DNA of 64,000 nucleotides from Maridesulfovibrio sp. (GCF_963676065.1 NZ_OY780933.1:1926001-1990000), one strand, 5' to 3'; shown: positions 44,735 to 53,135, numbered from the stretch's first letter. The notes: generated by a model not told the origin, from the sequence alone. Numbers and translations: made by a program.

Positions 44735-45511
44735 CTACAATTGCGCGCTGATTCTTCCGGCAGTTTCAAGGACCATCGGAGCTATTTCCGCCTCGGCTTT
44801 TTCCTGCGACCATTCGGAAAGGCTTGCTGAAATATATACTGATGCGCAGGGTTTTCCATCTCTGCCCAAAACCGGTGCGGATACAGCAATTTCTCCAACC
44901 AATTGCTCCTGCATGGATATGCAGAACCCTTTCTCTCTGATCTTTTCTATCTCACGTATATTTTCGTCAATATCCGTAATTGTGTATGGAGTAATGGCGG
45001 ATCGGTCCGACTTATTGAGTATGTCCAGCACTTCCGAATCTTCCAGACACGATAGAAAAGCTCTTCCTCCGCAAAACGCAGGGACGCTGCGTCCGGGCAG
45101 AGTTCCTTCAAAAAGCAGTAGTCGTTGGGGAAGGCGGATTAAATATATAATGGAAGTATCATAAAGAGTTCCCAGATACGCTGAGTTACCGGTCCTTTCG
45201 CGGGCCTCCAGCAGAAATGGAGTTGCAACTTCCACCAGCCTTTCGCCTCGTAAAAAATTATATCCCAAGCGCATAGCTTTGGGGCTCAGTTTTACCTGTC
45301 TTGTTTTTTCATCCTTGGAAATATATCCCAAGGACTCCCACGTATACAAAAATCTTTGAACCGCGCTCTTATTGAGACCGGTAATTCTGACCATATCGGT
45401 AAGGCTCAACCTGCGGTGTCCTTCGTCGAATGCTTCCAGCACACGAACTGCTTTTTCAAGCGAAGATACAAATAACGGGCTGTCTTGTTTGGTTTTATTT
45501 TCGTCACTCAT
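44735..45511 (-). CDS. IclR family transcriptional regulator
   Basis: The N-terminal winged helix (FVSSLEKAVRVLEAFDEGHRRLSLTDMVRITGLNKSAVQRFLYTWESLGYI) and a C-terminal IclR ligand-binding domain (SAYLGTLYDTSIIYLIRLP, SVPAFCGGRAFLSCL, EIAVSAPVLGRDGKPCASVYISA) are clear. The frame is open to an ATG at 45565 that has no ribosome-binding site; ATG 45511 gives a more usual N-terminus, so the start is uncertain. It is divergent from the DctPQM operon and is probably its local repressor or activator. Confidence 0.9.
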   Translation of the reverse strand: MSDENKTKQDSPLFVSSLEKAVRVLEAFDEGHRRLSLTDMVRITGLNKSAVQRFLYTWESLGYISKDEKTRQVKLSPKAMRLGYNFLRGERLVEVATPFLLEARERTGNSAYLGTLYDTSIIYLIRLPQRLLLFEGTLPGRSVPAFCGGRAFLSCLEDSEVLDILNKSDRSAITPYTITDIDENIREIEKIREKGFCISMQEQLVGEIAVSAPVLGRDGKPCASVYISASLSEWSQEKAEAEIAPMVLETAGRISAQL

Positions 45512-45673
45512 ACTCGCTACTATGTACCCTCTCTTTAATATTTGTTCCACTAACTTTTTTCGCATTTACGGGATTGAAACAAAACTTCTGAGCATTAACC
45601 AGTATTAAACATTGTTAATTAACATTTTTAGTAAATACTCCTTTTTGCAAAAACAAAAAACAACCACGATAAC

Positions 45674-45690
45674 GTTTTTTGTCAAAAAAC
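45674..45690. promoter_or_regulatory. Palindrome in the TRAP control region
   Basis: GTTTTTTG and CAAAAAAC around a single T. Its left part, ACGTTTTTTGT, recurs at 45879, 64 bases before dctP. Candidate IclR-family operator. Confidence 0.45.
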
Positions 45691-45735
45691 CTTGACGAGC
45701 GCCTTTCGGCTGCATAAAGTAATTTTAAACACTAG

Positions 45736-45752
45736 GTATTGTATTACAATAC
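45736..45752. promoter_or_regulatory. Second palindrome in the TRAP control region
   Basis: GTATTGT and ACAATAC around ATT, about 190 bases before dctP. Candidate operator for the IclR protein or another regulator. Confidence 0.4.
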
Positions 45753-45942
45753 ACAGGGCGTGCCAATATGAATTTTATGCAACTTAGCATTAGTTATACC
45801 CTGTTTAAGTATTACTGAAAAACGTTTATTCATTACCCTGATTCTATTGCAGTAAATCGGGCCGCAAAACAACTGATTACGTTTTTTGTTTCCCGGTAAC
45901 TTCTTTAAAAATATCATAAACCCCTAACCCAAAGAGGATCCA

Positions 45943-46962
45943 ATGAAACGCTCCACTTTATTCGGGCTGATTTTGGCTCTGGTTCTTGCCATTCCCGGCA
46001 GCGCTCTGGCTGCAACAACAATCAAAATGAGTTATAACGGACCGCCAAGTGACAAAGACAATGCTGTCCACTACTTTGCTTCCAAGTTTAAAAAACTGGT
46101 AGAAAAATCCACTGACGGCCAGGTTGAGATTAAACTTTTCCCTAATAGCCAGCTTGGTAACGAAGAACAGCGTATGGAACAGGTCATGAGCGGACCGGTC
46201 ATCAACGTAGCTTCCTACGGAGGCCTCCAGACTGTATTTCCCGAAATGTTCGCGACTAATATTCCTTTTCTGTTTGACAGCTACAAAGCCGCGCACATTT
46301 TCTTTGATGGTAGTGAGTTCATGAAAAAGGCAAAGAAAGAATTGAGATCCCGTACCGGCATCGCTTTTCTGGACGTAATCGAAGAGGGCGGATTCCTCGC
46401 TTTCACCAGCAACTCCCCCATTCATTCCCCCGCTGATTTCAAAGGCCTTAAGTTCAGGGCTATGGATGCCAGTCAGGTTGCTATGTACGAGGCTTTCGGC
46501 GCATCCGGAACTCCAATCCCCTGGACCGAAGTTTACCTTGCACTCAAAACAGGTGTTGCTGACGGCCAGATGAACCCTCCGACCTACATCATCATGGGTA
46601 GTCTCTACGAAGTTCAGAAGCATCTTACTCTGGCAAATGTTCAGTATTCCGATCAGTTCCTGCTCATGAACGGAGAACTTCTGGATTCCTTTACTCCCGC
46701 ACAGCAGAAAGCGATCAAGGAAAGCGCCGCAAAAGCTAACGCCGAAACTCGTGAGTTCGTTGAATCTCAGGTTGATGCACGCGTTAAGTTTCTGGAAAGC
46801 AAGGGGATGACCAGCTATACCCCCACAGCCGAAGAATATGCTGAATTCAAAAAACTCGGCAGTCCTTCCTACATCAACTGGCTTAAAGATCAGGTTGATT
46901 CCTCCTGGATTGACCTTGCTATCAAGGATGCCCGTAAAGCCAACGCCGAAGGGGCAAAATAA
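45943..46962 (+). CDS. dctP: TRAP transporter solute-binding protein DctP
   Basis: A 339-aa periplasmic receptor with a signal peptide (cleavage after SALA, about residue 23). The DctP fold is visible in TIKMSYNGPPSDKDNAVHYFASKF, EQRMEQVMSGPVINVASYGG, and FKGLKFRAMDASQVAMYEAFG with the conserved substrate-carboxylate-binding Arg. The ligand cannot be read from the sequence; it is probably a small organic acid. AGAGGA precedes the ATG. It is the first gene of dctP-dctQ-dctM, followed by a dipeptidase gene. Confidence 0.93.
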   Translation: MKRSTLFGLILALVLAIPGSALAATTIKMSYNGPPSDKDNAVHYFASKFKKLVEKSTDGQVEIKLFPNSQLGNEEQRMEQVMSGPVINVASYGGLQTVFPEMFATNIPFLFDSYKAAHIFFDGSEFMKKAKKELRSRTGIAFLDVIEEGGFLAFTSNSPIHSPADFKGLKFRAMDASQVAMYEAFGASGTPIPWTEVYLALKTGVADGQMNPPTYIIMGSLYEVQKHLTLANVQYSDQFLLMNGELLDSFTPAQQKAIKESAAKANAETREFVESQVDARVKFLESKGMTSYTPTAEEYAEFKKLGSPSYINWLKDQVDSSWIDLAIKDARKANAEGAK

Positions 46963-46964
46963 TT

Positions 46965-47462
46965 ATGTCAAATGTCGCCGGCTTTTGCCAAAAAGCCTCT
47001 GACATCCTAGAGCGTCTCTGCCTGATAGGGGCGGGGGCGCTCCTTGTGGTAAACATGCTGGATGTCATGCTCGGTGTTTTCGGGCGGTTCTATCGTCCGC
47101 CCATGTGGACCACGGATCTGGCTAAGATTACTCTTGTCTGGATTGTAATGCTTGGGGCTGCTCCGGCCCTCAAAAGGGGAGAGCACATGGCCATCCACAT
47201 TATAGTGGACAGGCTGCCTAAAACTCCCAGAATGATTGTGACTTTTCTCCGTCGGGCAGTTTTTGTCGCAATTCTCATCTTTATGATCATCTACGGTTAC
47301 AACTATGCCCACAAGCTCCGTCTCTTTACGATTATGACTCTGGGCATCAAGAAAAGCATTCCCCTCATGTCCATCCCGGTAGGAATGGGGCTCATGCTGA
47401 TTCAGTACGGACTGCAGCAGTTTATCCCTGTCGGGGCCGGAAAAAATGAGGAGGAGGACTGA
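46965..47462 (+). CDS. dctQ: TRAP transporter small membrane subunit DctQ
   Basis: A 165-aa protein with four membrane helices. It contains TDLAKITLVWIVMLGAAPALKRGEHMAIHIIVD, the typical DctQ segment. It starts two bases after the dctP stop and overlaps dctM by one base. The ribosome-binding site is weak, suggesting coupling to dctP translation. Confidence 0.92.
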   Translation: MSNVAGFCQKASDILERLCLIGAGALLVVNMLDVMLGVFGRFYRPPMWTTDLAKITLVWIVMLGAAPALKRGEHMAIHIIVDRLPKTPRMIVTFLRRAVFVAILIFMIIYGYNYAHKLRLFTIMTLGIKKSIPLMSIPVGMGLMLIQYGLQQFIPVGAGKNEEED

Positions 47463-48745
47463 TGACTTTTATTCTGTTACTGGTCTTTTTCGCCATGCTG
47501 ATAATTGGGCTGCCGCTTTTTGCGTCAATGCTCGTTACCTCCGTAAGCGGTTTTGCGGTTATCGGAGACCCTTCACTTCTGCGAATTATGATTCAGCAAT
47601 TTTACGGGGGGATGGAGCCTTTTTCGCTTCTGGCTATCCCTTATTTTATTCTGGTCGGAGAGCTGATGGGGTCCGCAGGGCTGACTGAGCGTCTGCTGAG
47701 ATTTGCAGAGGCTCTGGTTGGACACCTTAAAGGGGGGCTCGGGTATGTGACTGTTGTCGCCAGTATTATTTTTGCCGGTGTTAACGGTTCTGCCGCAGCA
47801 GATGCCTCGGCTGTAGGTTCGATCATGATTCCTGCCATGAAAAAGGGCGGATATCCTGCCTCTTACGCTGCAGGGCTAACGGCCGGCAGTTCTCTTATCG
47901 GTCCCATTATCCCGCCGAGTATTTTTATGATTCTGTTCGGGGCAATGACCAAAACCAATGTCGGTGCCCTGTTTATTGCGGGAGTTCTTCCGGGACTTTT
48001 TCTTGGTGTCGCGTTTATGGCAATGCACAGAATCAGTGCTGCAAAGCTTGATCTCCCCATCGTAAACGCCGAATTTTCTTTTTCCAAACTAGTTTCGGCC
48101 ACTGGCGGTGCCATCTGCTCGCTTGTTGCCCCGGGCATCATCATCGGCGGTATTCTGTTTGGGTTTATGACTCCGACTGAATCCGGCGCGGTTGCAAGTT
48201 TATATGTTCTTGTCATCGGCTTTCTTTGGACCCGGCAGCTCAGTTGGAAAGCGGTCTGCAAAGCTCTGGCAAGCACCGTGCGTTTAACAAGTGTTATTTT
48301 TGTAGTTATCGGTGCAGCCACTATAGTCGGCTGGATTCTCTCTTCCGAACAGGTCCCGCAGAAGCTTGCTCCCATTGTGCTTGAGTATGCAAAGACGCCT
48401 TCAATGGTTCTGCTTTTTATGAGCCTGATCATATTTGTTGTAGGTATGTTTATGGAAGAAATCGCCGCTCTTGTGCTGCTCACTCCTGTCTTTGCACCAC
48501 TGGCTGTCAGCGCGGGAATCGATCCTTTGCATTTCGGTATTGTAATGACTCTTAACATTACCATTGCACTGATCACTCCGCCTATGGGCGCGTGCGTATA
48601 TATTGTTTCTTCCATCGGCTCTGTTCCTCTGGAAAAAATGTTTAAGCATATCTGGCCGTTCGTGCTTGTTGCTATTGCCTGTCAGTTGATGCTGATTTTT
48701 GTTCCGGAAATTTCAACATGGCTGCCAAGAACTCTCGGCTACTAG
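47462..48745 (+). CDS. dctM: TRAP transporter large membrane subunit DctM
   Basis: A 427-aa permease with about 11-12 helices. The family segments FYGGMEPFSLLAIPYFILVGELM, FAGVNGSAAADASAVGSIMIPAM, AGSSLIGPIIPPSIFMILFG and GFMTPTESGAVASLY are clear. Sodium-coupled uptake with DctPQ is expected. GAGGAGGAGG precedes the ATG. Confidence 0.95.
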   Translation: MTFILLLVFFAMLIIGLPLFASMLVTSVSGFAVIGDPSLLRIMIQQFYGGMEPFSLLAIPYFILVGELMGSAGLTERLLRFAEALVGHLKGGLGYVTVVASIIFAGVNGSAAADASAVGSIMIPAMKKGGYPASYAAGLTAGSSLIGPIIPPSIFMILFGAMTKTNVGALFIAGVLPGLFLGVAFMAMHRISAAKLDLPIVNAEFSFSKLVSATGGAICSLVAPGIIIGGILFGFMTPTESGAVASLYVLVIGFLWTRQLSWKAVCKALASTVRLTSVIFVVIGAATIVGWILSSEQVPQKLAPIVLEYAKTPSMVLLFMSLIIFVVGMFMEEIAALVLLTPVFAPLAVSAGIDPLHFGIVMTLNITIALITPPMGACVYIVSSIGSVPLEKMFKHIWPFVLVAIACQLMLIFVPEISTWLPRTLGY

Positions 48746-48802
48746 AAAAGGAAATGTTCAGAGCATTGCAACCTTACTTAGCGAAAACAAGAAGACAGAA
48801 AA

Positions 48803-49654
48803 ATGATTAACGCCGAATATACATCCGAAGAATATTCCAGATTCAAAACTGTGGAGCATCAAAAAAATCTACCTGCTATCCCGCCGGAGGCAAAGCCGGA
48901 CTGGAGTGAGGTTTTCACGATTGAAATCAGAGAAAATAACGACAGGCTTCTTCCGCTTTCATTGGCCGAAGGCCAGATTCTCGTACGCCCGGCCTATTTT
49001 TCGGCAGGAATCGAAAAAGCGTTGCCGGATTGTTACGCACGGGATGAAATACGCAAAAGGCTGCTTGTCGCTAACTCCCTGCTGCCAAAGGGATTGCGTC
49101 TTATCATTCTGGATGCATGGCGCAGCAAGGAAACTCAAACGGCTCTTTTCACCGCTTGCAGCAAGGCTCTTGAGAAGGCTTATCCTGATATTGAAGCCGA
49201 TAAGATTGTTAAAATGACGGAAGAATTTGTCGCTCCGCCGAGCCTAAGCAGCGAACGTCCTTCCCCTCATGCTACAGGGGGAGCTGTCGACCTGACTATT
49301 GCTTCAGTGGACGGAGTCCCCTTGCATATGGGGGCGCCCTTCGATTATCCAGGTCCGGTCTCCAATACCCGTTACTATGAAGAACGGGTTGAAAAGGGCG
49401 AGAGGGTAACTGATCTGGAGCAGGAGGCGTTGCTCAATAGGCGTCTTCTTTATGATGTGATGATTAAGGCCGGTTTCGTTAATTACCACGGCGAATGGTG
49501 GCATTTTGAATACGGAACCCAGAGATGGGGATTTTTAAAAGGCATACCGCACGCTTTATACGGGCCTAGGATTATCACTCTGAACACTTTTGAGGCGCTG
49601 GTCCCCTGTTCGTCTGGAAACGATATTACCACTCTGGTTACGGCCGGAGGGTAG
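48803..49654 (+). CDS. D-alanyl-D-alanine dipeptidase (VanX/DdpX type, peptidase M15D)
   Basis: A 283-aa zinc dipeptidase. Zinc-site motifs are SPHATGGAVDLTI (His and Asp ligands, about residues 153-165) and the catalytic GEWWHFEYG (Glu and His, about 230-240); LRLIILDAWRSKETQ carries the conserved Arg. No signal peptide, so it is probably cytoplasmic. It follows dctM by 57 bases. No vanH or vanA partner is nearby, so a role in reusing peptidoglycan-derived D-Ala-D-Ala taken up by, or together with, the TRAP system is more likely than glycopeptide resistance. Confidence 0.9.
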   Translation: MINAEYTSEEYSRFKTVEHQKNLPAIPPEAKPDWSEVFTIEIRENNDRLLPLSLAEGQILVRPAYFSAGIEKALPDCYARDEIRKRLLVANSLLPKGLRLIILDAWRSKETQTALFTACSKALEKAYPDIEADKIVKMTEEFVAPPSLSSERPSPHATGGAVDLTIASVDGVPLHMGAPFDYPGPVSNTRYYEERVEKGERVTDLEQEALLNRRLLYDVMIKAGFVNYHGEWWHFEYGTQRWGFLKGIPHALYGPRIITLNTFEALVPCSSGNDITTLVTAGG

Positions 49655-49814
49655 GCAGAGTAAGGGGTTTAAGTTTAGTGTAATAACTAGACTTTCGGAC
49701 TTGCGTCCCTGCTTGCAGTGTAGATCCAAATTTGATCTATCGGGCTTACAGCCTTTTGTTTGTAAGCCTCCTTTCATCTGCCTTAACGAAAAAATGTGGT
49801 ACAAATGAGCTAGC

Positions 49815-49858
49815 ACACAAAAAGGACTTAGAAATTTGTTTCTAAGTCCTTTTTGTGT
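49815..49858. terminator. Strong bidirectional terminator next to the tRNA-Val fragment
   Basis: A 20-bp perfect stem from ACACAAAAAGGACTTAGAAA, loop TTTG. It lies where the terminator of the original tRNA-Val gene would be expected. Confidence 0.85.
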
Positions 49859-49860
49859 TT

Positions 49861-49907
49861 CTGGTAGGCACGAGCAGCTTTGAACTGCTGATCTCTTGCG
49901 TGTCAAG
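49861..49907 (-). repeat. tRNA-Val 3' fragment (candidate distal att site)
   Basis: Identical, except for one base, to 55930-55976, the 3' half of the intact tRNA-Val gene from the CCA end through the anticodon. Sequence similarity stops at 49907, so this is a displaced 3' end typical of tRNA-targeted integration. Confidence 0.8.
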
Positions 49908-50017
49908 TACAGGGTAACGGTCTTAATGGCTCGAATTAATTGTTTTTAGGGGGCAACATTTTTCAATGATGTTATAGGCTTTGGTTCAACAAGCTCCTAC
50001 ATCCCGGAAATTCCAAC

Positions 50018-50041
50018 CCTGAATCAGCAGATTATACAAAA
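50018..50041. repeat. Direct repeat copy 1 flanking the GntR module
   Basis: CCTGAATCAGCAGAT followed by TATACAAAA; matches 52831-52854 with one mismatch. Weaker similarity extends about 35 bases upstream (TCAAxCAAGCTC). Reverse translation gives similar short peptides (YNLLIQG and YDLLIQG). Confidence 0.6.
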
Positions 50042-50161
50042 TCTTAGCAGATTTTTTTGTAGCTGAATTAGCTGTTCAGAAAGTGTTGTGGATTATTCTT
50101 CGTTATAAAAGAATTCTTGGCATGCTTGACTTTTATTCCTAAATGCTGTTTTTCAAAATCA

Positions 50162-50182
50162 AACATCAGATGTTCTGATGTT
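50162..50182. promoter_or_regulatory. GntR-type operator upstream of the PPC-domain gene
   Basis: Perfect palindrome AACATCAGA / TCTGATGTT around TGT, 57 bases before the ATG. An almost identical site lies upstream of the dehydrogenase gene. Confidence 0.7.
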
Positions 50183-50239
50183 TAGCGTTATGAAAAAGCA
50201 ACCCAAAAATAAACAGCATTTACATTCAGGAGTATTTAA

Positions 50240-50659
50240 ATGGAGTATTTTCGCTATGGTTCAAAAGTATTGATCAGACTTGACCCGGGTGAAGAAATCA
50301 TTACCTGCATGACCTCTATCTGCGAGAAGGAAGATATCCGGCTTGGTATTGTTTCCGGGATTGGGGCGGTCAACAAGGCTACGGTCGGGTTGTTCAACCC
50401 GGCAACCAAAAAATATTTTTCCGCTACCCTTGAAAAATATTTTGAAATTACGAGCCTGACAGGTAATATCTCTCAAATGAATGGCGAAGTATATTTGCAT
50501 CTGCATGCAACGCTTGCCGACATAGAGCATAAAGCTTTCGGAGGACATCTGAATGCTGCCATAGTCAGTGCTACAGCGGAAATATGGATTGATCTCGTGG
50601 AAGGTTCAGCCGATCGTCAATTAAGCGAGAAGGTCGGATTGAATTTGCTTAAATTCTAA
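50240..50659 (+). CDS. PPC (DUF296) domain protein
   Basis: A 139-aa soluble protein: KVLIRLDPGEEIITCMTSICEKEDI and LGIVSGIGAVNKATVGLFNP at the start, YLHLHATLAD with paired His and FGGHLNAAIVSATAEIWI at the end, the hallmarks of the plant-and-prokaryote-conserved (DUF296) domain. In plants it is linked to AT-hook DNA binding; stand-alone bacterial forms are trimeric and of unknown function, and the His residues may bind a metal. AGGAG precedes the ATG. It probably belongs to the GntR regulon here. Confidence 0.88.
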   Translation: MEYFRYGSKVLIRLDPGEEIITCMTSICEKEDIRLGIVSGIGAVNKATVGLFNPATKKYFSATLEKYFEITSLTGNISQMNGEVYLHLHATLADIEHKAFGGHLNAAIVSATAEIWIDLVEGSADRQLSEKVGLNLLKF

Positions 50660-50768
50660 GATGCTCTGTGGGGTGATTAGACCTGATTTCAGTCATCATC
50701 TTAGATACTTACATACGTATTGGAAACTGATGGTCTGGAAGCATTGCTTCCAGACCAAAGGATGCGAT

Positions 50769-51494
50769 CTATTCTTTGTGAGCTTTAATGTCGATTTCCT
50801 GCATAGCGGATATTAGGTTCTTCCCCGCTACTTCAATGTGTTTTCCCATTGCCAATTGAGCAGCCTTGGAGTCCTGAGATTCAATCGCATTAATTATTGC
50901 TTCGTGTTCAGTTACAACATTCGCGAAGCCCCAGTCATGTTTTGCCTTTTGTTCCATCCAGTGGCGCATGGGAAGATTTAATTCCGAAAAAAATCTTATA
51001 AATATTGTGTTGTGACAGGAGTTTGCTACAGCCCTGTGAAATTCAAGATCAGCTTCAATAAGATCGTGATTATTTTTTTGGGCATGGATGATCTTATTGT
51101 GTTGTTTTTTTATTTCAGCAAGATCAGCAGCTGTAGCCCGTTCGGCAGCCAGTCGGGCAATGGTTTGCTCTATTTCTGACCTTGCCTCAACTAATTCACT
51201 GATTTTTTCCCGTCCCATGGTAATCAGGGATAAGCCGATTGATTTTGAGTTCTCCGTCGCTTCCGTTATTCTTGTTCCCTGTCCCGGGCGAACTGACAGA
51301 ATTCCCAACAGTTCAAGCGCACCTACAGCTTCTCGTATTGAGCTTCTACCTACACCGAAACGTTTCATTAACTGGGGTTCGGGGGGGAGCTTATCTCCGG
51401 GGCAGAGTTCCCCGTTGGAAATGCGTTCAACTAGTTCTTCTATTATCTGGTCAGACAGTCGTTTGCGCTGAAGTTGCGTCTGGTTACTTCTCAT
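50769..51494 (-). CDS. FadR-subfamily GntR transcriptional regulator
   Basis: A 241-aa regulator with an N-terminal winged helix (LSDQIIEELVERISNGELCPGDKLPPEPQLMKRFGVGRSSIREAV) and a C-terminal FCD ligand-binding domain (about residues 95-225) whose EADLEFHRAVANSCHN carries metal-binding His residues. It is divergent from the dehydrogenase gene; palindromic operators at 50162 and 51611 flank it and match FadR-type symmetric sites. The ribosome-binding site is weak. Confidence 0.93.
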   Translation of the reverse strand: MRSNQTQLQRKRLSDQIIEELVERISNGELCPGDKLPPEPQLMKRFGVGRSSIREAVGALELLGILSVRPGQGTRITEATENSKSIGLSLITMGREKISELVEARSEIEQTIARLAAERATAADLAEIKKQHNKIIHAQKNNHDLIEADLEFHRAVANSCHNTIFIRFFSELNLPMRHWMEQKAKHDWGFANVVTEHEAIINAIESQDSKAAQLAMGKHIEVAGKNLISAMQEIDIKAHKE

Positions 51495-51573
51495 TATTTC
51501 TGCTTTTTTTTTAAAGTTTAGTAGCTGTGCAATATTGGATTGTTAACATGTAAATTCTCTTTTCCCTATCATA

Positions 51574-51602
51574 TTGACAATTCAGCAAAGAGGCAATATT
51601 TA
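51574..51602 (+). promoter_or_regulatory. Sigma-70 promoter of the dehydrogenase gene
   Basis: TTGACA at 51574, 17 bases, then TATTTA at 51597. The predicted transcription start falls at the left edge of the operator at 51611. Confidence 0.6.
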
Positions 51603-51610
51603 TTCATCAT

Positions 51611-51631
51611 AACATCAGATGTTATGATGTT
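51611..51631. promoter_or_regulatory. GntR-type operator upstream of the dehydrogenase gene
   Basis: AACATCAGA and TATGATGTT around TGT; 20 of 21 bases match the site at 50162. It overlaps the expected transcription start, consistent with repression. Confidence 0.7.
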
Positions 51632-51717
51632 AGCGATACAGTGCAATACTTGAAGTGCAAATAAACTTTGCAGCTGAATCCATCTTGTAGTGGGGATTTT
51701 CAAAAGGAGTAACGGAC

Positions 51718-52635
51718 ATGAGTAAGAAGATTGGTTGGATCGGAACAGGGGTTATGGGGGCTTCTATGTGTATGCATCTGCTCAAAGCCGGGAACGAGGC
51801 ATTTGTTTACAATCGAACTAAGTCGAAAGCTGATGGACTCGTGGCTGAAGGGGCCGTGTGGTGTGAATCTCCGGCAGAAGTTGCGAAAAACGCGGACATC
51901 ATTTTTAGCATAGTCGGTTATCCTTCTGATGTGGAAGAGACCATTTTGGGACAAAATGGTGTTCTTGCTAATGCGGTTGAAGGTAAAATTATCGTAGATA
52001 TGACAACTTCTGATCCTTCTCTTGCTGAGCGGATTGCCCGGGAAGCGGCAGCAAAAGGAGTGGAAGCACTTGACGCTCCTGTGTCCGGAGGTGATGTCGG
52101 AGCCCGTGATGCTACTTTGGCTATTATGGTTGGGGGAGCGGAAGAAACTTTCGATAAGGTAAAGAGTCTTTTTGAAATAATGGGTGAAAACATTCAATAT
52201 CGAGGAGCTTCCGGGGCCGGACAACATACTAAAATGTGTAATCAGATTTTGGTTGCAGGCACAATCGTCGGGTCTGTTGAGTCTTTGTTTTATGCCTATA
52301 AGTCCGGCATGGATCTAAATGAAGTAATTGATGTTATCGGCACCGGTGCTGCTGCCTCTGTCTGCATAAATGGTCTGGGGAGGCGCATTGCAAACAGTGA
52401 TTTTGATCCCGGATTTTACATTAAGCATTTTGTCAAAGATATGGGAATTGCTTTGGATGAGGCAAAGCGGATGAATATTTCTCTGCCGGGACTAGCTCTC
52501 GCCAATCGGGTTTATACTTTGGCAATGGATTTGGGGTATGAAGATCTGGGAATTCAGGGACTGTTTAAAGTTTTTGAACAATGTGATGTGAGCCACCCCT
52601 TGGCAAGTAAGATTAAAAGATTACCCATAGTCTAG
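51718..52635 (+). CDS. 3-hydroxyisobutyrate/beta-hydroxyacid dehydrogenase family protein
   Basis: A 305-aa NAD(P)-dependent oxidoreductase. The Rossmann motif is IGWIGTGVMGASMCMHLL; the substrate loop is DAPVSGGDVGARDATLAIMVGG; the catalytic Lys lies in GAGQHTKMCNQI (about residue 170). Family members act on 3-hydroxyisobutyrate, tartronate semialdehyde or related 3-hydroxyacids; the substrate here is not clear. AAGGAG precedes the ATG. A terminator follows at once. It is probably controlled by the divergent GntR protein. Confidence 0.92.
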   Translation: MSKKIGWIGTGVMGASMCMHLLKAGNEAFVYNRTKSKADGLVAEGAVWCESPAEVAKNADIIFSIVGYPSDVEETILGQNGVLANAVEGKIIVDMTTSDPSLAERIAREAAAKGVEALDAPVSGGDVGARDATLAIMVGGAEETFDKVKSLFEIMGENIQYRGASGAGQHTKMCNQILVAGTIVGSVESLFYAYKSGMDLNEVIDVIGTGAAASVCINGLGRRIANSDFDPGFYIKHFVKDMGIALDEAKRMNISLPGLALANRVYTLAMDLGYEDLGIQGLFKVFEQCDVSHPLASKIKRLPIV

Positions 52636-52640
52636 AATAG

Positions 52641-52676
52641 AAGGGAGCGTCAGAAAATGATGCTCCCTTTCTTTTT
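52641..52676 (+). terminator. Terminator of the dehydrogenase gene
   Basis: AAGGGAGC pairs with GCTCCCTT; the stem continues through GTCA/TGAT around GAAAA, and TTTCTTTTT follows. Confidence 0.85.
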
Positions 52677-52830
52677 GGCAATTGAAAATAAAACATCAAA
52701 TCAACCATGCTGCCGTAGCGGGAGACGGGGAGATACCGAGTAATCAGATGGAGAGTATTCAAGTAAGCAGGGTAATCAGGGGATGAAAACTGTTCGCTCA
52801 AACAAGCTCTAACACTTTGGTGATCACTTC

Positions 52831-52854
52831 CCTGAATCAGCAGATCATACAAAA
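52831..52854. repeat. Direct repeat copy 2 flanking the GntR module
   Basis: CCTGAATCAGCAGAT followed by CATACAAAA, matching 50018-50041 with one mismatch. The two copies enclose the PPC / GntR / dehydrogenase genes. Confidence 0.6.
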
Positions 52855-52891
52855 ACCTTCATACATTTTCTTAATCATTTTTCTTCAACAT

Positions 52892-52937
52892 ACGGTCAAC
52901 AATGGTTGACCGTTCGGTTGACCGTCCCGGTTGATCC
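52892..52937. repeat. GTTGACC repeats left of the RHS module
   Basis: ACGGTCAAC and GTTGACCGT form an inverted repeat, followed by GGTTGACCGT and GGTTGATCC in direct orientation. Related repeats lie at 55850. Confidence 0.6.
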
Positions 52938-53135
52938 TGTTTTTCGGGGATGATTCTGGGGCTCGTGGAGTGGGGTTGAGACAATTTTAAAAAGTTCATT
53001 TTTTCTTTCAAGGCGGACCTGAGTTAGCTGACTCAGGTCCGTTTTGCCATTTAATTTTGAGGTCAAAAGGGAGAGCTGCTTTGGATCATAATGATTCAGG
53101 ATATTCCCCAACAACCTTAAAAACTGGAGGAAAGA

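Larger units (their letters stand above)
45512..45942. other. Divergent control region of the IclR gene and TRAP operon
   Basis: About 430 AT-rich bases holding several repeated elements: the palindrome at 45674, the palindrome at 45736 and the 11-mer ACGTTTTTTGT at 45672 and 45879. No additional gene was seen. Confidence 0.6.
49655..50239. other. Region between the dipeptidase gene and the PPC-domain gene
   Basis: 585 bases without a convincing gene. It contains a small hairpin (GGCTTACA/TGTAAGCC, 49743-49768), a strong terminator, the tRNA-Val fragment, a repeat copy at 50018 and the GntR-type operator at 50162. Confidence 0.6.
52636..53135. other. Region between the dehydrogenase gene and the RHS gene
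   Basis: 500 bases with a terminator, the second direct-repeat copy (52831) and GTTGACC repeats (52892). A minus-strand frame from 52852 (MYDLLIQGSDHQSV...) seems to be a remnant because it runs through the terminator hairpin. Confidence 0.5.

Noticed and set aside
45736..45775. Sigma-54 promoter on the minus strand in the TRAP control region
   Set aside because: TTGGCACG is present but the essential GC at minus-12 is missing.
48803..49654. Vancomycin resistance gene cluster
   Set aside because: Only the dipeptidase is present; no vanH, vanA-type ligase or VanRS pair is nearby.
52613..52852. 79-aa minus-strand frame MYDLLIQG...
   Set aside because: It has no ribosome-binding site, runs through the dehydrogenase terminator and overlaps the stop of that gene; treated as a remnant.
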